From assembly GCA_002334985.1 (NCBI GenBank), contig DDBY01000230.1:370-9493 (forward strand): a stretch of DNA of 9,124 bases, written 5' to 3'. The stretch's first letter is position 1. Every line of letters begins with the position of its first letter. The notes below the pieces were generated by a model, which made no database searches, was not told where the DNA came from, and worked only from the letters and a program-made list of their open reading frames with translations. The position numbers were made by a program, and so were the translations under genes. Origin of the DNA: Micavibrio sp. UBA2020. GTDB taxonomy: Bacteria > Pseudomonadota > Alphaproteobacteria > Micavibrionales > UBA2020. Positions 1 to 5,157 of this stretch are shown here, in pieces.

Positions 1-24
1 AAAGCCACGAGGCGGGTTATTTCG
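1..24 (+). repeat. Left arm of a perfect 24-base inverted repeat
   Basis: Bases 1-24 are identical, base for base, to the reverse complement of 263-286. The match ends at base 25/262 on the inner side; on the outer side it reaches the window edge, so it may be longer than 24. The arm lies in the last readable codons of the truncated GNAT gene. Confidence 0.9.
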
Positions 25-395
25 GTTTTACCCGCCGCACGCGCCACGTCTTCGCAGTAGGCGACCAGCCGCGCGCCGATGCCGCGCCCGCGAAAATCCG
101 GCAGCACGTTGAGGTCCTGCACTTCCGGCAGGCCGAAACGGCGAAAAGCCGCATAAAGCGGATAATCATTCAGCTGTACATATCCCGCAAGCACGCCCGA
201 TGCCGCATCGATGGCCAGAAAAATCTGCCGCCGCGCCGCCGCCTGTTCTTCAAGGCAGCGCGCGAAATAACCCGCCTCGTGGCTTTGCCCCATACCGCGC
301 GCGAAAGCCTCCAGCGCGGGAATATCGTCCTGCACCGCGCGGCGGATAACGACATCGCCCGCCTCTTGATGCTGCATATCTCTACCCGTTGTCAT
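1..395 (-). CDS. GNAT-family N-acetyltransferase, 3' part missing
   Basis: This is the N-terminal 131 codons of a GCN5-related acetyltransferase, which would transfer an acetyl group from acetyl-CoA to an amine; the substrate is unknown. Reading from the ATG at 395, the protein shows a beta-strand opening (VVIRRAVQDDIPAL, about residues 15-28), a central strand GVLAGYVQL and the acetyl-CoA-binding motif A, VLPDFRGRGIGARLV (about 97-111), with the R/QxxGxG/A pyrophosphate loop RGRGIG at 102-107. An AAAGG-like ribosome site lies upstream of 395; the in-frame ATG at 377 is an alternative start. The frame is open to the left edge with no stop. The last readable residues (TEITRLVA) lie in a perfect inverted repeat of codons 39-46 of the same gene and do not look like the usual continuation of this family, so the final 8 residues may be artefactual. 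The gene is divergent from the ZntB-like gene, 124 bases away. Confidence 0.85.
   Translation of the reverse strand, partial: MTTGRDMQHQEAGDVVIRRAVQDDIPALEAFARGMGQSHEAGYFARCLEEQAAARRQIFLAIDAASGVLAGYVQLNDYPLYAAFRRFGLPEVQDLNVLPDFRGRGIGARLVAYCEDVARAAGKTEITRLVA
263..286 (-). repeat. Right arm of the 24-base inverted repeat
   Basis: This is the reverse complement of bases 1-24. It lies within codons 37-45 of the GNAT gene, where the minus strand encodes SHEAGYF, a plausible GNAT helix region. This copy is therefore likely the original and the copy at 1-24 the secondary one. Confidence 0.9.
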
Positions 396-519
396 ATTGG
401 CCAGCCTTTCGCTGCAATCACGCTTTGCGCCCCTGCCAGTGTGCCCGTGGCCTGCAGGGTTTTCAAGCCGTGCGAAAAGGGCCATACTTGAAAAAGCAAC
501 AACCGCCGGATACCGCGCC

Positions 520-1503
520 ATGGAAGAAACCCGCACAGCCCCGAGCCATTCCCTGCTGCATTGCTATCGCCTGGACGGCAAAGGCGGCGCGGTCGCATGC
601 GACCTGCAAAGCGCGCTGGGCGAAACGGAAATGCCGGTCTGGATACATCTGAACGGTCGCCATGGCGATACCAAAAAATTCCTGCGCGACGACATCGGGC
701 TTGAACCGCTGTTGATTAAATCCATGCTGGCCGAAGAAACCCGCCCGCGGTTTGAAGAAACCGAGCAAGGCACCCTGCTTATCCTGCGCAGCATCAACCA
801 CAACCCGGGGCCGGAGCCGGAAGACCTTGTGTCCATCCGCCTTTGGATGAGCGGCCACCGCATCATTACCATCAGCCGCCGCAAGGCGCGCGCCGTTTCC
901 GACCTTGACGAGCGGATGAAACAAAACCGCGGGCCGCGCAAGGCGGGAGAATTCATCTCCATGCTTTGCATGTGCATCGACGATGGCATCGAGCCCGCCA
1001 TCGGCGCGCTTGAAGATTCCATCGACGAGCTGGAAGATATTTCCACCGACCGGCCGACGCCTACTCTGCGTGCCGACCTTGCCTCCGTGCGCAAACAGGC
1101 TACGCAATTCCGTCGTCACTTGACGCCGCTGCGCGATGTTATCAGCCGCTTGCAAAAAACCGACCAGGTCTGGCTGTCGCCCGCCGATAAATGGTCGCTG
1201 CATGACAGCCTTGACCGCATGACGCGCTTCCTCGAAGAGCTGGACGCCCTGCGCGAGCGCAGCCAGATTTTGCAGGACGAAATTTACAGCGCCATGTCCG
1301 CACGCCTGAACCGCAACATTTATGTACTATCGGTGATTACAGTGATTTTCATGCCGCTGACCTTCCTGACGGGGCTTTTGGGTATGAACGTCGAGGGAAT
1401 CCCTGCCGCCGGCCACCCGCATGCGTTTTTTGCCGTCTGTGCCCTCAGCCTCGGCATCACCTTGATACAACTATATATTTTCAGAAAGCTGAAATGGTTC
1501 TAA
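520..1503 (+). CDS. zntB: ZntB-type CorA-family zinc/divalent cation transporter
   Basis: This is an inner-membrane pentameric channel-type transporter of the CorA superfamily, ZntB branch, which carries Zn2+ or related divalent cations. The 327-residue product has the ZntB layout: an N-terminal cytoplasmic alpha/beta domain with VWIHLNGRHGD (40-50), then ETRPRFEETEQGTLLILRSIN (about 73-93, matching the ZntB 'E-TRPR...GTL..LR.IN' signature), a long coiled stalk helix (about 155-265), TM1 (about 269-287) ending in the selectivity motif GMN at 288-290 followed by VEGIP, TM2 (about 302-322) and a basic tail KLKWF. The frame is open upstream to 397, but the ATG at 520 gives the length I recall for E. 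coli ZntB (327) and begins where the homologous region begins. The extra 41 residues would read into the promoter region of the divergent gene. The ribosome site before 520 is weak. No partner transporter gene lies beside it. Confidence 0.9.
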   Translation: MEETRTAPSHSLLHCYRLDGKGGAVACDLQSALGETEMPVWIHLNGRHGDTKKFLRDDIGLEPLLIKSMLAEETRPRFEETEQGTLLILRSINHNPGPEPEDLVSIRLWMSGHRIITISRRKARAVSDLDERMKQNRGPRKAGEFISMLCMCIDDGIEPAIGALEDSIDELEDISTDRPTPTLRADLASVRKQATQFRRHLTPLRDVISRLQKTDQVWLSPADKWSLHDSLDRMTRFLEELDALRERSQILQDEIYSAMSARLNRNIYVLSVITVIFMPLTFLTGLLGMNVEGIPAAGHPHAFFAVCALSLGITLIQLYIFRKLKWF

Positions 1504-1504
1504 A

Positions 1505-1519
1505 CACGGCCTGGCCGTG
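1505..1519. other. Near-perfect palindrome just after the zntB stop
   Basis: Seven bases (CACGGCC) are followed by one central T and their exact complement (GGCCGTG). As RNA this could fold with a 6-bp stem and a 3-base loop. A continuous T-run does not follow (the next 20 bases are ATTGAATTGCTTTTGACAAT), so it is at best a weak terminator for zntB. It sits 12 bases upstream of the -35 box of the next promoter, so it could also be an operator half-site pair. Confidence 0.4.
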
Positions 1520-1531
1520 ATTGAATTGCTT

Positions 1532-1559
1532 TTGACAATCCGCGCGCCGCATTTATCAT
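1532..1559 (+). promoter_or_regulatory. Sigma-70-type promoter of the FixH-like gene
   Basis: The -35 box is TTGACA (1532-1537, a consensus match) and the -10 box is TATCAT (1554-1559, 5 of 6), with a 16-base spacer. The predicted transcript start near 1566 leaves a short leader of about 20 bases containing AGGA (1575-1578), which lies 8 bases before the ATG at 1587. It is among the best-looking promoters in the window. Confidence 0.6.
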
Positions 1560-1565
1560 GATAAA
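1552..1565. promoter_or_regulatory. 14-bp perfect palindrome over the -10 box, candidate operator
   Basis: TTTATCATGATAAA is its own reverse complement and covers the -10 hexamer and probable transcription start. A protein bound here would block the promoter, which is the classic geometry of a repressor site. The symmetry does not extend outward. No regulator gene lies next to it, and I do not recognise the site as that of a named regulator. Confidence 0.35.
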
Positions 1566-1586
1566 GCGCATCACAGGATGGTTGAG

Positions 1587-2189
1587 ATGTCCGACACCAA
1601 AACGCAATCCGGCGGCCTGACAGGCTTTTTTGTACGCACGCTGCTGCTTATCGCCCTTGCTTTGACAGTGGCCGGCGCTTACTTCGCCTTTGTCGTTCTG
1701 CCCCGCGAATGGCCCGAGCCCGCGCAAGGGGCAGAAGCAGAACCCGCCGAAGCGCTGCCGGCCAAATACGGCAACCAGCCCAGTGTTTTTTCATCCAGCA
1801 GCACCACTGTCACCGCCTCCAGCTTTGCCGAGCTTGACCTGAGGCCGCCCAGCTGGCGCACGCTTGCCCATATCGAAAAAGGCGAAACCGATAAGCCGGA
1901 TATCGTCATCACCGCGACGGACATGGACGACAGGCTTCTGCCGGTCGATTATTTCACCGCAAGCATCGTGCTGTCAGGTGATGAGAAACAAACCCTGCCC
2001 GGCGTTGGTTTCAGCGAAGAGGAACCCGGCCGCTTCGTCGCGCGCGGCGTGACGCTGCCCGAAAATGGCGATTGGGAAATCCGCGCCACGGTGCGCCGCG
2101 GCCAGCAAACCATGCTTATCGGCCAGAAAATCGGACCCTTGCTGCCGTTCCGGCCGCGTGAAGCCGCCCCCGAAAACAAAAAGCCCTGA
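1587..2189 (+). CDS. Single-pass membrane protein with a FixH/YtkA-like domain
   Basis: The 200-residue product has a short cytoplasmic start, one transmembrane helix (about 12-38, FFVRTLLLIALALTVAGAYF), an Ala/Glu/Pro-rich linker (40-60) and an extracytoplasmic domain (about 85-185). In that domain the segments IVITATDMDDRLLPV, PGRFVARGVTLPENGDWEI and RATVRRGQQ resemble the beta-sandwich of FixH/YtkA-like proteins, with the pattern 'PGRY..........G.W.L....'. FixH acts with the cation pump CcoI/FixI in cbb3 oxidase copper supply, but no cco or fix gene is visible here, so the role is inferred from fold only. The start at 1587 is preferred over the in-frame ATG at 1578 because AGGA at 1575-1578 is then correctly spaced. 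A CopC- or DUF4198-like Ig fold is an alternative. The gene is convergent with the GNAT gene that follows, with a 25-base gap and no visible terminator. Confidence 0.6.
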   Translation: MSDTKTQSGGLTGFFVRTLLLIALALTVAGAYFAFVVLPREWPEPAQGAEAEPAEALPAKYGNQPSVFSSSSTTVTASSFAELDLRPPSWRTLAHIEKGETDKPDIVITATDMDDRLLPVDYFTASIVLSGDEKQTLPGVGFSEEEPGRFVARGVTLPENGDWEIRATVRRGQQTMLIGQKIGPLLPFRPREAAPENKKP

Positions 2190-2214
2190 TTATTGACGCA
2201 AAAGGGGCACGCGC

Positions 2215-2718
2215 CTATTTCACGCGCAGCTCATAAAACAGCTGGTCTTCTTCTGCCCCGTCCGGCCAAACATGCGCCTTGCGATGCGTATAAATAAATC
2301 CGTGCTTCTGGTTAGCCTTCATCGAAGCCGCATTGGACTCGCGGTGCGACACAACAATGGTTTGCACAAGCGGATGTTGCCGCGCCCAATCTATACGCGC
2401 GCGGTATAATTCGGCGGCATAGCCCCGCCCGCGCACATCGGCGCGCAGCCACGAACCCCACAGCTTGGCGACGCCATACATGCGGTCATCCTCGCGCAGC
2501 GCAATGCCCGTCATACCCGCAATCGCGCCCGCATCATCAAAAAAACCGAATACGGCAGAATCTTCGCCCGTCAGCCAGCGGCGCCATTCGTCTTCGCCGT
2601 AGTCTTTTTCGCGGTCGAAGAACGAGCCGAAAGCACGCGGGTCGGACGACAGCGCCAAAAGCCTCACATCGCGCAAAAGCGCCCAGTCTTCGGCCGTCAA
2701 TCGGCGCAGCGATACCAT
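2215..2718 (-). CDS. GNAT-family N-acetyltransferase
   Basis: This is a complete 167-residue acetyl-CoA-dependent N-acetyltransferase, a usual length for single-domain GNATs. It opens with MVSLRRLTAEDWALLRDVRL (the beta1-alpha1 signature of RimJ/RimL-like and antibiotic-type GNATs). Strand beta4 (KLWGSWLRADVRG, 85-97) leads into the acetyl-CoA loop RGRGYA (96-101). Motif B follows as VSHRESNAASMKANQKHGF (123-141), with the conserved Asn-x-x-Ala-(x)n-GF arrangement. The substrate cannot be told. The frame is open further upstream to 2925, but that extension overlaps the oxidoreductase gene and has no GNAT character. The ATG at 2718 lies 7 bases after the stop of the oxidoreductase gene, so the two are almost certainly co-transcribed and perhaps translationally coupled. 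It is the last gene of the minus-strand unit. Confidence 0.88.
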   Translation of the reverse strand: MVSLRRLTAEDWALLRDVRLLALSSDPRAFGSFFDREKDYGEDEWRRWLTGEDSAVFGFFDDAGAIAGMTGIALREDDRMYGVAKLWGSWLRADVRGRGYAAELYRARIDWARQHPLVQTIVVSHRESNAASMKANQKHGFIYTHRKAHVWPDGAEEDQLFYELRVK

Positions 2719-2725
2719 GCTTGTC

Positions 2726-3841
2726 TTATCCCGCCTTTTTTGCCGGGCTTGCCGTGCGGTTTTGGTGATAGCCGCGCAGGTATTGCGGCGGAATATCCGG
2801 CTCCGCCCCCAGTTCAATCGCGGCATGCACGGCCCAGTAAGGGTCGCGCAGGAAAGCGCGGGCCAGCAGCGCAATATCTGCCTCTCCCTTGCGGATGATT
2901 TCATCGGCCTGACGCGCTTCGGCAATCATGCCGACAGCGGCCGTGGGCACACCCGCATCGCTGCGGATTTGCGCGGCAAACGGCACCTGATAGCCGGGAC
3001 CGACAGCGATTTTCGCGTCATGCACGTTACCGCCCGAAGAGCAATCAATGATATCCACACCCGCTTGTTGCAGTGCTGCCGACAGGGTGACGCTTTCATC
3101 AATCGTCACACCGCCCGCCGCCCAGTCGGAGCAGCTGAGCCGCGCGGCCAGCACCACATCCGCCGGAATTTCCGCCCGCACGGCACGCGCGGTTTCAAGA
3201 ATAAAACGCGCACGGTTTTCAAAACTGCCGCCATAGGCGTCTTCGCGTTTGTTGCTGAGGGGGGAGAAAAATTCGTGCATCAGATACCCGTGCGCCCCAT
3301 GCAACTCGATAAAGCGGAAACCGGCCGCAGCGGCGCGCCGCGCCGCCACAACAAAGGCATCCTGCGTACGGCGAATATCGTCCAGCGTCATTTCGCGCGG
3401 CACCGGATGGCCGTCCTGAAACGCGATAGCCGAGGGCGCCACCGTCTGCCACGCGCCCGCCGAAGCCGCCAGCGGATTGCCGCCCCGCCAGGGCAAATCG
3501 CAAGACGCCTTGCGCCCCGCATGGGCGATTTGGATACCGGCGATAGCGCCTTGCTTCTCAATAAAACCCGTTATCGGTTTCATAGCTTCGGCATGCGCGT
3601 CGCTCCAGATACCTGTGCAGCCAGGGGTGATGCGGCCTTCGGGCACGACGCCCGTCGCCTCCATAATCACAAGTCCCGCGCCGCCAGCCGCGCGCGTGCC
3701 AAGATGCGTGAGATGCCAATCGTTCACCATACCGTCCGCGGCAGAATACTGGCACATGGGCGAAACGCCGATGCGGTTTCTAAACGTTACCCCGCGCAGC
3801 ACGAGCGGGGCGAACAGCGATACAGGGGCAGCAGCAGACAT
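2726..3841 (-). CDS. namA: NADPH-dependent Old Yellow Enzyme (YqjM/NamA type)
   Basis: This is an FMN-containing ene-reductase that reduces activated C=C bonds (enones, nitro compounds) with NADPH. The 371-residue protein is a single TIM barrel. Landmarks of the thermophilic-like YqjM class are SPMCQYS (27-33) with Cys30 and Tyr32, which tune FMN and bind substrate, and IQIAHAGRKAS (103-113). HGAHGYLMHEFFSPLSNKR (181-199) carries the substrate-binding His pair His181/His184 and Tyr186, and is followed by the family signature YGGSFENRARF. LAARLSCSDW (231-240) contributes an Arg to FMN binding, and ALLARAFLRDPYW marks the C-terminal phosphate-binding end. No key residue is missing. An upstream CGGAG is suitably placed before the ATG at 3841. 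It sits between a kinase-like gene (38-base gap) and a GNAT gene (7-base gap), which suggests an operon for modifying or detoxifying small molecules. The physiological substrate is unknown. Confidence 0.93.
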   Translation of the reverse strand: MSAAAPVSLFAPLVLRGVTFRNRIGVSPMCQYSAADGMVNDWHLTHLGTRAAGGAGLVIMEATGVVPEGRITPGCTGIWSDAHAEAMKPITGFIEKQGAIAGIQIAHAGRKASCDLPWRGGNPLAASAGAWQTVAPSAIAFQDGHPVPREMTLDDIRRTQDAFVVAARRAAAAGFRFIELHGAHGYLMHEFFSPLSNKREDAYGGSFENRARFILETARAVRAEIPADVVLAARLSCSDWAAGGVTIDESVTLSAALQQAGVDIIDCSSGGNVHDAKIAVGPGYQVPFAAQIRSDAGVPTAAVGMIAEARQADEIIRKGEADIALLARAFLRDPYWAVHAAIELGAEPDIPPQYLRGYHQNRTASPAKKAG

Positions 3842-3879
3842 ACGGGCAAACTCCGGTAAAAAACAAATAGAGGGCTATT

Positions 3880-4425
3880 CTAACCCGCGGCGGGCAAATT
3901 GCTCAGCCATTTTTCGGCCGCCGCAGGGCTTTCAAGGCGGATATAGGCGGCTTTGGGGTAAAGTCCAGTATCCGCGAAAATCGCACCATAACCGCGGCGG
4001 TGTTTCCAATAACTGCGAAACAGCCAAACCATGATGCTCTTGCGCGACAAAAAAATCCGCAGGCTGTCGGTATTGCCGTTGCATATCAATTTTTTATCAA
4101 ATATCCGCAGCAAAGAGCGCGTCAACAGCCGCCAGAACACCAAATAAAACGGGTAATCCAGCCAGACAATCGCATCGGCCTGCGGCCAGACGGCGGGGCG
4201 CACGGCAGAATAATTGCCGCATATAACCCAGTCTTGCCCGGCAGCAGCAGCCGCGGCGCGGGCATAGAAATCTTCGGGCGCGCGCGCCTGCCACTGCGGC
4301 AGCCAGTAAAGGTCGTCAAGGTCGGTAAAGGCCACCCCCAAACGCGTCGCCAGCACGCGGCCAAATGTCGTTTTACCCGAGCCTGTCGCCCCGACGATAA
4401 CAATACGCCGATATGAACCCTGCAT
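3880..4425 (-). CDS. P-loop kinase-like protein, adenylate-kinase-related (FlaR-like)
   Basis: This 181-residue cytoplasmic P-loop NTPase resembles the group often annotated 'adenylate kinase and related kinases' or 'topology modulation protein FlaR'. The Walker A motif is GATGSGKT (12-19) after the strand RIVIV. TDLDDLYWLPQW (34-45) is the conserved LDxLyW segment of this group, WVICGNYSAVR (66-76) the 'GNYS' motif and AIVWLDYP (85-92) the Walker-B-like strand. A lid-like basic region follows (about 99-145, many Arg/Lys). These proteins probably phosphorylate a small molecule or nucleotide; the substrate is not established. The ATG at 4425 is chosen because AAAGGGG lies about 6 bases upstream. 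The earlier in-frame ATG at 4446 lies immediately against the terminator hairpin and has no ribosome site. It is the first gene of the kinase-OYE-GNAT unit. Confidence 0.85.
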   Translation of the reverse strand: MQGSYRRIVIVGATGSGKTTFGRVLATRLGVAFTDLDDLYWLPQWQARAPEDFYARAAAAAAGQDWVICGNYSAVRPAVWPQADAIVWLDYPFYLVFWRLLTRSLLRIFDKKLICNGNTDSLRIFLSRKSIMVWLFRSYWKHRRGYGAIFADTGLYPKAAYIRLESPAAAEKWLSNLPAAG

Positions 4426-4448
4426 CGCGCCCCCTTTGCACAGCATAC

Positions 4449-4479
4449 AAAAAAACCCGGCGCGAAGGCCGGGTTTTTT
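4449..4479. terminator. Bidirectional rho-independent terminator
   Basis: Seven A's (4449-4455) are followed by the stem arm CCCGGC (4456-4461), the loop GCGAAG, the complementary arm GCCGGG (4468-4473) and six T's (4474-4479). Flanking A and T runs lengthen the stem, so it works on either strand. On the minus strand it lies 18 bases past the lipoprotein stop codon and would end that transcript, ahead of the P-loop gene whose ATG is 24 bases further on. Confidence 0.9.
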
Positions 4480-4497
4480 CTTGGCAAGGTTTGACTA

Positions 4498-5040
4498 TTA
4501 TTGGGGCATAACCCAGGCATCGCCGTTTTTAATCAGCGCCTCGGTAAATTCATGTTCGCCGGTTTTGACGAGATGCTGCAAAGCAGGATCTTTTGCCCAA
4601 TCTTCGGTGATTTCATAGGAAACCAGCACCTTTGCACTGCGGACTTGCAGGCCGTTGGCGTTTTGCGGCTCGGAAACTTCAAGGATTTTCACAAGCTTGC
4701 TGTTGCCGTAGCAAATACGTTTGCCCTGAAACAGCTCCGCGCCTTTTTCTGTCGCGCCGAAGGTTGCCGTCACGTTGCCGGGGCTGAGCGTTTTTTCTTC
4801 GGTTTTCACCAAAACGCCCGCCTTGGCCAGAACCTCGGCGGCGGCGGCATGTTTGTCACCGCCGGTGATGCTTTGGGTGAAAATGGTGAAAGGCGGCTGG
4901 GGCACGAAAATTTCGCACAGCGGACGGTCGTACTGTGCGCTCAGGGCGCCTTTCACATCCGCATCGGCTTCAGCCTCGCCCCAGCAGGCGGTGAGCGCGA
5001 AGCAGGAAACCAGCGCCAGCGCCATCATTGTCTTTTTCAT
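4498..5040 (-). CDS. Predicted lipoprotein of unknown family
   Basis: The 180-residue protein has a lipoprotein signal: MKKTMMALALVSCFALTAC, with a basic start, a hydrophobic core and a lipobox L-T-A-C ending at Cys19. The mature protein begins with an acidic stretch (WGEAEADADVKG). Residue +2 after the Cys is Trp, not Asp, so Lol export to the outer membrane would be expected by the E. coli rule. The body is a mixed alpha/beta domain with two further cysteines (Cys42 in PLCEIF and Cys110 in KRICYG) that could form a disulfide in the periplasm, and a C-terminal segment (VLVSYEITEDWAKDPALQ, then DAWVMP) that resembles the strand and Trp end of small periplasmic domains. I do not recognise the family. 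A GGGAGAG ribosome site precedes the ATG. The gene has its own promoter upstream and a strong terminator downstream, so it is probably monocistronic. Confidence 0.8.
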   Translation of the reverse strand: MKKTMMALALVSCFALTACWGEAEADADVKGALSAQYDRPLCEIFVPQPPFTIFTQSITGGDKHAAAAEVLAKAGVLVKTEEKTLSPGNVTATFGATEKGAELFQGKRICYGNSKLVKILEVSEPQNANGLQVRSAKVLVSYEITEDWAKDPALQHLVKTGEHEFTEALIKNGDAWVMPQ

Positions 5041-5109
5041 GTTTTCTCTCCCGAATATGCGGCCGCCACGGGGGCGCCCTTTGCGTTAAAAAAATATTAT
5101 GACGTGCGG

Positions 5110-5139
5110 ATTATAAAAGCGTGCATTTGCCGCAAGCAA
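5110..5139 (-). promoter_or_regulatory. Promoter of the lipoprotein gene
   Basis: On the minus strand there is a perfect -10 box TATAAT (5110-5115) with an 18-base spacer to TTGCTT (5134-5139), a weak -35 match. The predicted leader is about 60 bases and contains the GGGAGAG ribosome site before the ATG at 5040. It sits in the 117-base gap after the stop of the upstream membrane protein gene. Confidence 0.5.
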
Positions 5140-5157
5140 GCGGAAACTGCCCATCCC

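Noticed and set aside
397..519. Upstream extension of the zntB frame to an ATG at 397
   Set aside because: The extra 41 residues do not resemble ZntB and cover the promoter region of the divergent gene. The start at 520 gives the normal ZntB length.
2717..3859. Long open frame (380 codons) on the plus strand opposite the oxidoreductase gene
   Set aside because: Its product has no recognisable motif and is rich in Arg/His/Ala, as expected from the complement of GC-rich coding DNA. The minus-strand frame encodes an intact Old Yellow Enzyme.
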